DNA of 64,000 nt from Corynebacterium hindlerae. Its GTDB lineage: Bacteria; Actinomycetota; Actinomycetes; Mycobacteriales; Mycobacteriaceae. The DNA lies in contig NZ_CP059833.1 in NCBI RefSeq assembly GCF_014117265.1, positions 1,333,069 to 1,397,068 of the forward strand, given 5' to 3'. Each line of letters opens with the position of its first letter. Position 1 is the stretch's first letter. Below, piece by piece: positions 6,989 through 14,445 of the stretch. A program made the position numbers and the translations under genes. Under the pieces are notes generated by a model. It made no database searches, had not been told where the DNA came from, and saw only the letters and a list, made by a program, of their open reading frames with translations.

Positions 6989-8127
6989 TGGGGTTGACTG
7001 AGGAATTCCTGTCTCAGCCTGTGGGTGTGGAGCCTGAATACACGCCTAAGACTGAGTTCGACGGTGTTAGCGGGTTTATTCAGACCGGGCCACGTGGTGA
7101 GGTCACGGACGCGGATCACGCCGACATTCTGCGTGAGTGTGGATATGACCCGTCGAAGGTGCGGATCGTGGGGAACCCGCGTATCAGCCGTTGGCAGCGG
7201 TTCGATGGGGAATGGCTGTCTGCTTACCGCTTCCACATTGAAAGCACCGAGAGCATCCCGGCGTGGAACCTGGACGAACTCATTGAGGTTGCCAAAGCAG
7301 CTAGTTTCAAACAATGTTTGAAAGAACCAGGTGACGGCACCATCCGCGTCCTACAAGTCGGAGACCTGCAGCTAGGCAAACGGGAGAACGGCCCCGATGG
7401 TATCGGTGACCTACTCAAGCGGTACATGCGCACCCTAGACGCGTTTGTGGAAACCATCCAGCCAGGACAGCCCGTGCTTGTCGCGCATGTCGGTGACTGC
7501 ATCGAAGGCATCGTGTCCCAGGGTGGCAAGAACCAGGGCTACCAGACACCGTTGACTGGGACGGAGATGGTGCGTGTCTACCGACGCCTTCTTATGGAGA
7601 CGGTCACGACGATTGCCCCACACACCAATGAGCTAGTCGTGGCCGTGGTCAATGGGAATCACGATGAAGCCCAACGCCAGCTCAACACGAAACCCGGTGA
7701 TGGGTGGGCAACCGAATCAGCAATCGCAGTCAAAGACGCTTTGGAGCTTGCCGGTGGATACGAGCACGTCCGTGTTGTGGTGCCACCTGAGCGTCAAGGC
7801 CACCTCACCACCAAAGTCGGTAACACGATCTTCACCATCATGCATGGCCACCAACTCCCCCGCCCCGGTGGATGTGCGGGCGCGGAAAAATGGCTCAAGG
7901 ATGCCGCGTTCTACCAGCAACCCGCAGCCGGTGCCCATTTTGTGTTGTTCGGACACTTCCACCAATTCCAAGCACTCACCTCAGGGCCTCGCACGTTCCT
8001 GTGCTCCAACACCTACGACGGCGGCTCTGACTGGTTTGCTGAGCACAACGGCGGTGCATGGCAACAACCATTCGCCACCGCATTCACCACCCACGGTGGC
8101 CAACTACTCGATTTGCAGCCGATCTAG
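6988..8127 (+). CDS. Calcineurin-like metallophosphoesterase (phage nuclease-like)
   Basis: A 379-residue protein. Residues about 115-379 carry the two-metal phosphoesterase blocks in order: GDLQLG, HVGDCIEG, NGNHDE, HGH and GHFHQF. An N-terminal part of about 110 residues precedes them and contains a short wHTH-like stretch (ADILRECGYDPSKVRI). Relatives with this order include SbcD/Mre11-type nucleases and phage phosphoesterases; DNA processing is the likeliest role, but no partner ATPase (SbcC) is present. Start GTG 6988 overlaps the previous stop. Confidence 0.8.
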   Translation: MGLTEEFLSQPVGVEPEYTPKTEFDGVSGFIQTGPRGEVTDADHADILRECGYDPSKVRIVGNPRISRWQRFDGEWLSAYRFHIESTESIPAWNLDELIEVAKAASFKQCLKEPGDGTIRVLQVGDLQLGKRENGPDGIGDLLKRYMRTLDAFVETIQPGQPVLVAHVGDCIEGIVSQGGKNQGYQTPLTGTEMVRVYRRLLMETVTTIAPHTNELVVAVVNGNHDEAQRQLNTKPGDGWATESAIAVKDALELAGGYEHVRVVVPPERQGHLTTKVGNTIFTIMHGHQLPRPGGCAGAEKWLKDAAFYQQPAAGAHFVLFGHFHQFQALTSGPRTFLCSNTYDGGSDWFAEHNGGAWQQPFATAFTTHGGQLLDLQPI

Positions 8128-8158
8128 TCCACCATTTGAGCAACACAAAGGACACCAC

Positions 8159-8344
8159 ATGAGCCGAATGCTAGGAAACATGCCGTCGCGGGCGTTTTGC
8201 CATTGTTGCAACGAACCGTTCAAAACGAAGAAGGCCGCTCGAAAGATCGAGGAACGGCAATGGCGCAAAGACATGTGGTGCGAAACCGACAGCGAACAGC
8301 CAATGACCCCATACCACCATTTCAACACAGAAGAATCCGCATGA
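8159..8344 (+). CDS. Small Cys-containing phage protein
   Basis: A 61-residue protein (MSRMLGNMPSRAFCHCCNEP) with a CxCC cluster and a later Cys (DMWCETDS), compatible with one metal site. AAAGGACACCAC precedes the ATG at 8159. The intervening 31 bases after the phosphoesterase are the only real gap in this stretch of the operon. Confidence 0.55.
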   Translation: MSRMLGNMPSRAFCHCCNEPFKTKKAARKIEERQWRKDMWCETDSEQPMTPYHHFNTEESA

Positions 8345-8412
8345 TCCCGCTTATCCTCGCTTCCGCCCTCATTGCGTGGGCATACGTACACGAATTGGAG
8401 AACCGACCATGA
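8341..8412 (+). CDS. Second 23-residue single-helix membrane peptide
   Basis: The frame MIPLILASALIAWAYVHELE plus NRP begins at an ATGA overlap and ends in an ATGA overlap. A 15-residue hydrophobic helix is followed by a short charged tail. It has the same length as the peptide at 6669. Confidence 0.5.
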   Translation: MIPLILASALIAWAYVHELENRP

Positions 8413-8912
8413 ACGACAACGAACGCCTAGATCTGTTCCGAGGCAGTGCTGAGGAAGAAGCAGCCCACCGACGCGAAGTAGACACCCAGTGGTGTGACCA
8501 GGGCGACCCAGACGAACTAGCAGCCGAATGGGGCGAAACCTTTACGACACCAAATGCGGAAAAGTGGCTGCGTAAACACGGCTTCAAACCAGGAACACCA
8601 GTGACAGCACCGAACCCGCAGCCACTACCTGACGGCACCACAAGCACATGCAATGAGTTCGCTGGCAAGCCATACATCACGCTACGAGCCACATGGCCCC
8701 CGCAATCTTGCCCCGCCTACTACCAGTTCCCGAACGGTGTACAAGTCGCGGACATCTCAGAGCACCTCACCAGCAACGGCGGGCAAGTTGTCCAATACGT
8801 CGCCAGATCAACCCGTCTCGACGGACTAAATAAAGGCGAAGTGCTGAAAGACCTCATGAAAGCCCGCGACCTGCTCAACCGCGAGATCCGACGCATACAG
8901 GATGCGCAATGA
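8409..8912 (+). CDS. DUF3310-containing phage protein
   Basis: A 167-residue protein. The C-terminal half matches the DUF3310 layout: YYQFPNGVQVADISEHL, then GQVVQYVARSTR, then KGEVLKDLMKARDLL. T7 gp1.7, a nucleotide kinase-like protein, belongs to this family, so a role in nucleotide metabolism is possible but unproven. The first 95 residues are polar and Pro-rich and probably act as a linker or tail. ATG 8409 follows GGAGAACCGACC. Confidence 0.75.
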   Translation: MNDNERLDLFRGSAEEEAAHRREVDTQWCDQGDPDELAAEWGETFTTPNAEKWLRKHGFKPGTPVTAPNPQPLPDGTTSTCNEFAGKPYITLRATWPPQSCPAYYQFPNGVQVADISEHLTSNGGQVVQYVARSTRLDGLNKGEVLKDLMKARDLLNREIRRIQDAQ

Positions 8913-9133
8913 CCGACAATACGACCCGGCGCGCGATGCGCCTGCAGGCCGAATACGAGCGACGCCAAGCATCGCGGTTCATGGCGCACACACCCAGGCC
9001 ATGGGGACGCATCAGCCAGCCAGAACGCGACGAACACATCGGCATCACACGCGCCGTTTTGAACGGTGAAACCAAGTACAACGGCACGAAAATCCCCGCA
9101 TGGGCACGAATGATCATCGAGGAACCACTATAA
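8909..9133 (+). CDS. Small basic phage protein, unknown function
   Basis: A 74-residue basic protein (MTDNTTRRAMRLQAEYERRQ) with an Arg-rich helical first half. It overlaps the DUF3310 gene by four bases. No family is recognised. Confidence 0.55.
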   Translation: MTDNTTRRAMRLQAEYERRQASRFMAHTPRPWGRISQPERDEHIGITRAVLNGETKYNGTKIPAWARMIIEEPL

Positions 9134-9489
9134 AACACTACAAGCACTGGGATTGTGTCATCATCCCCACAGGTGACGGGAAATGCTTCCTCATCCACCT
9201 ACCCACATGGACAAAACTGTACCGGGATCGCATAGAATACCGCGACCTTTACCGGGGTATGAGTCGGCCCCGCGTCCCATCAGACAAAAACAAGACCTTC
9301 ACCCCACGCAAAGGCCATGGTTGGAATGATGTGCACTACCAGCTGTTCACGGTGGAACAGGCCGAAAGAGTTGCTGAGGATATTGCGTGTGGTGACCCGC
9401 TGCCAGCGGTAACACTCCCCTTGTCGCACCATGATCTTACGCAGGTGTGGCCGTTCTTGAGTGATCTTTTAGGAGATTTGATTATATGA
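9100..9489 (+). CDS. Phage protein of unknown function, start uncertain
   Basis: A frame of up to 129 residues containing HYKHWDCVIIPTGDGKCFLI and a helical tail (LTQVWPFLSDLLGDLII). The ATG at 9100 lies inside the previous gene without a binding site. By contrast, GAGGAACC sits correctly in front of an in-frame ATA at 9130 that would give the 4-base overlap used throughout this operon, so initiation at a rare AUA codon is possible. Confidence 0.55.
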   Translation: MGTNDHRGTTIKHYKHWDCVIIPTGDGKCFLIHLPTWTKLYRDRIEYRDLYRGMSRPRVPSDKNKTFTPRKGHGWNDVHYQLFTVEQAERVAEDIACGDPLPAVTLPLSHHDLTQVWPFLSDLLGDLII

Positions 9490-9734
9490 GCTGCGAATAC
9501 GAGTTTTTCAACAACGAACCACCAAACAGTCTCGCAAGTATCGCCGAAAACTATTGCTCCGGCCAGCTAGACGAAGGCGACATCATCACCGACGCAATCA
9601 TCATCGGCTACGCCACCAACCCTAACCACCCCGACGAACACGCCATCGTGGTTAATTCAGGTGAATGCAAGGACAGGGGGTGCATGGTGTACATGCTGGA
9701 AGATGCGCAACACTCCATCCTCAACACCAGGTAA
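9486..9734 (+). CDS. Small acidic phage protein, last gene of the early operon
   Basis: An 82-residue acidic protein (MSCEYEFFNNEPPNSLASIA) preceded by AGGAG and overlapping the previous stop by four bases. Several Cys residues occur (YCSG, GECKDRGCMV). It is the last rightward gene before a leftward one. No family is recognised. Confidence 0.55.
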   Translation: MSCEYEFFNNEPPNSLASIAENYCSGQLDEGDIITDAIIIGYATNPNHPDEHAIVVNSGECKDRGCMVYMLEDAQHSILNTR

Positions 9735-9742
9735 AACCACTA

Positions 9743-10099
9743 CTAGCGGGATTTGAACGACCCTAGCGTCGGGTCATCCCACGCACCGTTAACCAAATCA
9801 TCGTGTCTATCGTGACACACGAACGTGTTAGAAGCGCGAATATATCGGCGCACAATCCCTGGATACATGGGGCTAGTTTCCGTGATGATAGCATCTTCAT
9901 TTTTGCCGTCACGTAACGCCTGACAGTATTCTTCCGCGTCCTTTAATCGATAATCGGCACCGTATTTATCGGCCATCTCCATCCTCACATAGGCCACCTG
10001 AATATCTGAGTTCTCGCGCAGGAGCGGGGCCGGCTCAGGCTTGGAGCACCCGGTGAGTGCGAGGGCTGCGACTAGGGTGGTAATGATGATTCGTTTCAT
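9743..10099 (-). CDS. Prophage lipoprotein on the opposite strand
   Basis: A 118-residue protein with an export signal (MKRIIITTLVAALALTGC) and lipobox LTGC, Cys18. The mature part has two more Cys, one in EYCQAL and one in NTFVCH, and reads like the small DUF732-type actinobacterial secreted proteins, though the match is weak. It stands alone and divergent from the flanking genes, the usual place for a lysogeny-expressed gene. A role in superinfection exclusion or surface change is an inference. Confidence 0.7.
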   Translation of the reverse strand: MKRIIITTLVAALALTGCSKPEPAPLLRENSDIQVAYVRMEMADKYGADYRLKDAEEYCQALRDGKNEDAIITETSPMYPGIVRRYIRASNTFVCHDRHDDLVNGAWDDPTLGSFKSR

Positions 10100-10149
10100 G
10101 CCCTCAGTCTATCCCCTAGCCAACCCCTGTGGGCTGTAATGGTGCGGGC

Positions 10150-10689
10150 ATGACACTTACACCTGTTGCAAGTTTGAAGTTTTTCCCGGGTAATGCGCGC
10201 CGGGGTGATATCGACACGATTTGCGAATCCTTGGAACAATTCGGCCAGTACAAACCAATCGTGGTCAACAAAGGTACGAAAGCCACGGAATACGCGGACA
10301 CGATCCTCGCAGGCAACCACACCTGCATGGCTGCACAGCGCCTGGGGTGGGATGACATTGATGTCCATTGGGTGGATTTGGATGCTGCGACGTGTCGCAA
10401 AGTTGTGCTAGTCGATAACAAGGCTAACGACAATTCCAGCTACGACGTGGAAGCATTGACCGAATTACTCAAGTCTGTGGATGACCTCGACGGCACCGGC
10501 TTCACAGACGAAGAATACAACGCCATCCTCGAAGCCCTCGACGGCGACAACGACGAAGAAGAAGAGCCAGAGCGCAACCCACAAACCGTGGAAGGCATCG
10601 GATTGTTGGTGAACTGCTCGGACATCGCCGAACGTGAAGCGCTGAGGGCTGAACTGTTGTCGCGTGGCTTCGAAGTCGGCGACGCCTAA
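10150..10689 (+). CDS. ParB/sulfiredoxin-domain phage protein
   Basis: A 179-residue protein. Residues about 3-90 are a ParB-like N-terminal domain: LTPVASLKFFPGNARRGD, then ICESLEQFGQYKPIVVN, then ILAGNHTCMAAQRLGW, the last being the GNHR-like box. An acidic tail follows (GDNDEEEEPE) and then a compact end (LLVNCSDIAEREALRAEL). Proteins of this type in phages lie near terminase or methyltransferase genes; no HTH of true ParB is visible. Start ATG 10150 is chosen because the domain begins there. Confidence 0.75.
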   Translation: MTLTPVASLKFFPGNARRGDIDTICESLEQFGQYKPIVVNKGTKATEYADTILAGNHTCMAAQRLGWDDIDVHWVDLDAATCRKVVLVDNKANDNSSYDVEALTELLKSVDDLDGTGFTDEEYNAILEALDGDNDEEEEPERNPQTVEGIGLLVNCSDIAEREALRAELLSRGFEVGDA

Positions 10690-10736
10690 AACATAAAAAC
10701 CACGCATTTTTATAAATAAGCACCACACTCTAATCC

Positions 10737-10789
10737 GGCAAGATATTGCCTATTCCACCAATCCTTGTCAGATTAGGGGGTGCCTAATC
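10737..10789. repeat. Two short inverted repeats between convergent genes
   Basis: GGCAA-gata-TTGCC (10737-10750) and GATTAG-N7-CTAATC (10771-10789) lie in the gap between the convergent ParB-like and nucleosidase genes. CCACCAATC also occurs twice (from about 10755 and 10790). No U-run follows, so they are not clear terminators. Their neighbourhood to the recombinase operon leaves a recombination or binding site possible. Confidence 0.4.
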
Positions 10790-10806
10790 CACCAATCGGC
10801 AAGAAA

Positions 10807-11457
10807 TTACCGGTTCTTGAGGAACTCGTTCACCGCATCGAAGCTGCGCCGTGCTGCAAGTTCGCCGTCGATGTGGAAGTCCTGACCGGCGGCAGGCCCA
10901 CACAAATCGGACACGGCCCGCAAAGACACCCAAGGAACACCAGCAGCGAAGCAGGTTTGTGCCATGGCAGCGGTCTCCATGTCGGTGGCGATCGCATCCG
11001 GGAATTGCTCGCGTGCTTCGTCCACGTTTGCTGCGGTGATGAAGGCGTCGGCGGAGATCACGCGGCCTGTCTTGTGCTCCATTGGAAGCTCAGGAACTGG
11101 TTCAGATTCATAGGATTCCGGCATGCCTGGCACCTGCCCGGGTGCGTAGCCGAAAGCGGTGGCATCGGCACGCGAGTAAATCGCATTCGTCGCCACAGCA
11201 ATGTCGCCGACCTCAATGTCCTTGTGTAAACCACCGCACGTGCCCGCAGCGATCACCAGCTTCGCCTCCGGGGCCAGCATCAAAGCACGGGCCGTACCCG
11301 CAGCCGCATTCGCGAGACCGATGCCGGTGACACTCACGAGATAGTCCGGGCCGAAGTGAAACTGCTGGTTGCCGATTCTTTCAGCGCGGTGTTCAACGGG
11401 AAGCTCGCTCAGGAAAGGTTTGGCCTCCATCTCCATGGCGCACTGGATGATGATCAT
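10807..11457 (-). CDS. mtnN: 5'-methylthioadenosine/S-adenosylhomocysteine nucleosidase
   Basis: A 216-residue protein of normal length for MTA/SAH nucleosidase, which removes adenine from methylthioadenosine and S-adenosylhomocysteine. Family residues are present: CAMEMEAKPF near the N terminus (catalytic Glu), AGTCGGLHKDIEVGDI, ADATAFGYAPGQ, VISADAFI, the ribose-binding DMETAAMA and catalytic Asp in RAVSDL. Its ATG overlaps the recombinase stop by four bases, so the two are co-translated. A phage copy is unusual; it could spare SAM-dependent methylation from product inhibition or change adenine-derived signals. Those roles are inferred. Confidence 0.9.
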   Translation of the reverse strand: MIIIQCAMEMEAKPFLSELPVEHRAERIGNQQFHFGPDYLVSVTGIGLANAAAGTARALMLAPEAKLVIAAGTCGGLHKDIEVGDIAVATNAIYSRADATAFGYAPGQVPGMPESYESEPVPELPMEHKTGRVISADAFITAANVDEAREQFPDAIATDMETAAMAQTCFAAGVPWVSLRAVSDLCGPAAGQDFHIDGELAARRSFDAVNEFLKNR

Positions 11458-12341
11458 AGTTGTTTCCTCAATTCCTGTTCAATCTGATTGCCTGCGTCGC
11501 CACGTGCTTCGCGGAAACGCCGATCATAATAATCGATCATTTCACGATCCTTGTGCCCGGTCATGGCGATAATATCCGCGTCTGCGATTTCGAGTTGTCT
11601 AGCAAATGTCACGAACGATCTGCGAAGAGAATGCGGGGTGATTCGCTGTTCACACCCACATTGTTCGGCAAGGCGTGTGACAATTCGGCGGGCAAGCTCT
11701 GGGCGCATGCGTTTACCGTTGCTGCGAATCAACGCGCCCGTTGACCGCTTGACAAGCAACTCAAGCACTGCGTCTCCTGCAGCCTGTGGGAGGGCAACAA
11801 CATCGGTGTGCCCGCCTTTGCGGTGCAGCCTGCACAACACACGATCACCACGACGCTCAACATCTGCGACGTCAATGTCCAACACCTCCCTCAACCTTGA
11901 GCCGGTCAGCAGCAACAAGAGCACCAGGCACTTGTGATCCGGTGGCAGATCAATCGCAGCTTGATAGAGTCGGCGCATTTCGTCAGGGGTGGCGAACGTC
12001 CCAGGCTCTGGCCTACCAACCCTCACATTTCTCAGGTCGGCAGCGTGGTTCGATTCGGTGAAACCGTGGGCGAAGCACCACAAGTGAAACGACCGCAAAG
12101 CCTGCGCATAACTGCGCGCTGACTTTGGAGGCATGGTTCGCAGCCAGCTTTCCATGTGCACCGTGGTCGCCTCCCACGGGTCAAGACCTGTGGTGTCACA
12201 CATGTGGAACCACCGTTTCAAACAGTTCAGATAGTTTTGCCCGGTGCTGCGTGGATAAGTTTGCGCGAACAGGGCTGCTGCTTGTTCTGGTGCCATCACC
12301 CAATGGCCACGCCCCCACGGGATCGGGTCTAACGACGCCAC
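11454..12341 (-). CDS. Tyrosine recombinase (Xer/integrase family)
   Basis: A 295-residue recombinase with an N-terminal SAM-like core-binding part (AALFAQTYPRSTGQNYLNCL) and a C-terminal catalytic domain. The full active-site set is visible: Arg in SRLREVLDI, Lys in HRKGGHTDV, HSLRR, the His of TGHKD and Tyr in MIDYYDR. It is shorter than phage integrases with arm-binding domains and lies 28 kb from the tRNA-Arg attachment site, so it may not be the integrase that made this lysogen; genome-dimer resolution or cassette shuffling are alternatives. GTG start, 13-base overlap with the upstream gene. Confidence 0.88.
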   Translation of the reverse strand: MASLDPIPWGRGHWVMAPEQAAALFAQTYPRSTGQNYLNCLKRWFHMCDTTGLDPWEATTVHMESWLRTMPPKSARSYAQALRSFHLWCFAHGFTESNHAADLRNVRVGRPEPGTFATPDEMRRLYQAAIDLPPDHKCLVLLLLLTGSRLREVLDIDVADVERRGDRVLCRLHRKGGHTDVVALPQAAGDAVLELLVKRSTGALIRSNGKRMRPELARRIVTRLAEQCGCEQRITPHSLRRSFVTFARQLEIADADIIAMTGHKDREMIDYYDRRFREARGDAGNQIEQELRKQL

Positions 12342-13144
12342 GCCTGCACCCGCTCAGTTTTCAACGGCAAACCTTCCGGCCCGCGCACATGCGGGGTGAC
12401 GAACACTGGTTTCACGAACTGCCTGCCTGGCCCCACTCGTTGTTGGCGCCAGTGCCCGCGAACCATCCACCTGTGCGTGTGCTCCACCTGGCGTGGCTCC
12501 TTCGTGTGATCTGCTCGCGGTGGGGTTGCCAGGCGTCGCAGCTCGATCACCTGCACCGACTCAGCAGACTTCTTTGCTCGCTTCGCGCTGGTTCCCCCTG
12601 TGGCTTTCGCTCGCCTCGTTGTTGCCACAGTTGGCTGCTGTATGAGCAGCCACGAGCACCCCAACACGTGGATGATGTGTGCAGCGTGCCGGTCAACGAG
12701 CTGCACGCTTGCTGGGTCGAATGCGGCCCATGCGTCGGTGGTGAACACACCAATCTCCCGCATGCCACGCCACACGCCACCATCCTTAGACTGCCCGAAC
12801 ATGGTCAGGTTTAAATGTCCCTGGTGATTAATCGACCAGTGCACAGCCTGCACTGGCAACAACTCTTCCAACCCAGCCATGCCGACCGGCTCCGACCACA
12901 CCATGAACCCAGTCTTAGCGGGCCGAACAACCCCAGGAGTCCACGGAGGCAACGAATCAGCAGTGTGAACAGCAAGCGCCGTCATGTCAGCCGACGCCCA
13001 CCACAACCCAGCTTTCCGCAAAGTTGCCACATGCTGCTGAGTCTCCACAGAACCACGCTGCAACAAGGGAATGCGCCGGTTCGCCTCCACCGCAGCAGCC
13101 CTGAACTCCGGCAGCTTGAAAACGGGAATCAAGGCTCCACCCAT
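12329..13144 (-). CDS. Actinobacterial mobile-element protein of unknown function
   Basis: A 271-residue protein. The first 160 residues contain several Trp and Gly segments (AVHWSINHQGHLNLTMFG); the end has THRWMVRGHWRQQRVGPGR and KPVFVTPHVRGPEGLPL. This HRW.VRGHWR...GP..PL ending recurs in uncharacterised proteins of actinobacterial phages and plasmids, as far as I recall, but I know no function. A basic linker (RRAKATGGTSAKRAKKS) separates the halves. It overlaps both neighbours in the leftward operon. Confidence 0.65.
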   Translation of the reverse strand: MGGALIPVFKLPEFRAAAVEANRRIPLLQRGSVETQQHVATLRKAGLWWASADMTALAVHTADSLPPWTPGVVRPAKTGFMVWSEPVGMAGLEELLPVQAVHWSINHQGHLNLTMFGQSKDGGVWRGMREIGVFTTDAWAAFDPASVQLVDRHAAHIIHVLGCSWLLIQQPTVATTRRAKATGGTSAKRAKKSAESVQVIELRRLATPPRADHTKEPRQVEHTHRWMVRGHWRQQRVGPGRQFVKPVFVTPHVRGPEGLPLKTERVQAWRR

Positions 13145-13542
13145 TCAGGAACAAGCTCAGGATTAGTCAGCATCGCATGCCCAACAAGCATGCGCCACCA
13201 TGATGCCGGAAGCTGACGCCCATCCTGCGAGATGTGGAACCCATCCCTCCACATCGGGACTGTCCCGGAATGCTGGTCGAGTTTCTCAAGCCACGCGAGC
13301 GAGTCATTGGTGAGAGTATCGAGTTCAACAACAGCCCATGCCGGTGCCGTGGTTGCCTCCCAGCGCTGCACGACTCGAAGGCTGCAGGCGAGGAAGTCGG
13401 CGAGGTCTTTGGCGGACATGCCGAAGGCTTCGCGAAGTGCGCGCAAGTGCGCCCCTGTGATGCTGTCAGCGTCGGTGGGGTCTGTCATTGCGCGGGTGGT
13501 GTCGAGGCGCTGCATGGTGTGGGGTGGTGGTGTGAATGTCAT
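13129..13542 (-). CDS. HTH (XRE-like) DNA-binding protein
   Basis: A 137-residue protein beginning MTFTPPPHTMQRLDTTRAMT. The helix-turn-helix runs ALREAFGMSAKDLADFLACS then LRVVQRWEATTAPAW, the typical XRE order where recognition is followed by a W-E pair. A C-terminal part (GTVPMWRDGFHISQDGRQLP) resembles proteins in which such an HTH is joined to a small ligand-like domain. AGGAG precedes the ATG at 13542; upstream frame extension to 13704 has no binding site. It may be the regulator of this leftward operon. Confidence 0.75.
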   Translation of the reverse strand: MTFTPPPHTMQRLDTTRAMTDPTDADSITGAHLRALREAFGMSAKDLADFLACSLRVVQRWEATTAPAWAVVELDTLTNDSLAWLEKLDQHSGTVPMWRDGFHISQDGRQLPASWWRMLVGHAMLTNPELVPEWVEP

Positions 13543-13601
13543 TGCGTGCTCCTGGAAAATGAGTGTGCCCCGCACTATGGCGGGGCTGATAAACACTTTT
13601 C

Positions 13602-13913
13602 TTAATCCTCGGTCTCTGCAAGCTCGGCTTCGGCTTCCTCCGTGAGGTCTGCAAGGAATTCCTGCCACTGTGCCCGCCCAAAAGCAGCGTCCAGGGCAGG
13701 CCAATCCTTGGTGGTGATGGAATCAGCCCAAGGGCCGGTTGAGGTGTCACCCAAGGCGATGGAGGCCTTCCCGGAGTTGATGTCGTAGCCTGCGATGATC
13801 TGGCGGCCGTCCTCAAGGTCAGCGACGATGAGGCCCATCATGCTGCCGGACTGGTCGAAACCGTGCGGGGCTGGGGTGAAGGTGATGGTGTTGAGGTCAA
13901 TCTTGGTGGACAT
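13602..13913 (-). CDS. Small acidic phage protein, unknown function
   Basis: A 103-residue acidic protein (MSTKIDLNTITFTPAPHGFD). Beta-rich first two thirds (IVADLEDGRQIIAGYDI) end in an acidic helix (LTEEAEAELAETED). GGGAAACCC precedes the start. It lies between two genes of the leftward operon. No family is recognised. Confidence 0.6.
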   Translation of the reverse strand: MSTKIDLNTITFTPAPHGFDQSGSMMGLIVADLEDGRQIIAGYDINSGKASIALGDTSTGPWADSITTKDWPALDAAFGRAQWQEFLADLTEEAEAELAETED

Positions 13914-13940
13914 TGTGGGTTTCCCTTTTTCTGGTGGTTG

Positions 13941-14162
13941 TTAGAAGTTGCTTGGCAGCCAGGTGAACTCTGCGCCGTCGATAGCTTCGGACACTGCAGC
14001 GTCGTATGGGGCGTTGTCTTCGCTGGATTCGATCAGGATGGTGTCGAATTCTTCACCGTTGCGGTAGATGGTGATTTCGTCGTGTGTGGTTGGTTCGGTG
14101 GCGTTTGGTGCCATGAGGTTGATGTCGGTGGAGGTGATCTCTGCGGTGAAGTTGGTGGTCAT
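13941..14162 (-). CDS. Small acidic phage protein, first gene of leftward operon
   Basis: A 73-residue acidic protein (MTTNFTAEITSTDINLMAPN). I place the start at 14162 because AAAGGAG lies six bases upstream; the longer frame to 14366 would cross the promoter. Composition resembles the neighbouring 103-residue protein. No family is recognised. Confidence 0.6.
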   Translation of the reverse strand: MTTNFTAEITSTDINLMAPNATEPTTHDEITIYRNGEEFDTILIESSEDNAPYDAAVSEAIDGAEFTWLPSNF

Positions 14163-14230
14163 TTTCGGCTCCTTTGCCGGTCGTAGATCGAATTTGTTCC
14201 GATCCGGTTGCTGTCTTTCTGACACTTTTA

Positions 14231-14259
14231 AATTTACATGGATGCGCACACTTACGCAA
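14231..14259 (-). promoter_or_regulatory. Promoter of the leftward operon
   Basis: Read on the minus strand: TTGCGT, 17 bases, TAAATT, followed about 70 bases later by the first start codon (14162). Good spacing and a sensible position support it. It would drive six genes from the acidic proteins to the nucleosidase. Confidence 0.55.
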
Positions 14260-14262
14260 TCC

Positions 14263-14356
14263 GGGGGTGACACATGGGGGTGCAAATAGGGCGAGCGCCT
14301 GACCCTGGGGGAGGGATAATCAGGCGCTCTAACCACCGGGGCGCAACAGGGGGTGA
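14263..14356. other. Candidate cos/packaging-initiation region
   Basis: The 283-bp gap before terminase contains the G-tract motif GGGGGTG three times (14263, 14276, 14349). It also has a perfect 10-bp inverted repeat (GAGCGCCTGA at 14293-14302 with its complement at 14320-14329, 17-bp loop). Actinophage cos sites are usually G-rich and lie just upstream of the small terminase, so this is the best candidate in the window. Whether the phage uses cos or headful packaging cannot be read from sequence alone. Confidence 0.4.
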
Positions 14357-14445
14357 GCGCCAGCACGAGTGGCTACCAGCACCATAACCCCCACCAACCC
14401 CGCACGCCCGCTAACCTCCCACAATCACACCCAGGAGGTCAAAAA

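Noticed and set aside
12125-12814. 229-codon plus-strand frame over the recombinase/neighbour genes
   Set aside because: Opposite to two motif-bearing genes, with no binding site and a Cys/His/Pro-rich random composition.
13542-13704. N-terminal extension of the HTH gene
   Set aside because: AGGAG directly precedes ATG 13542 and the extension overlaps the upstream acidic-protein gene in another frame.
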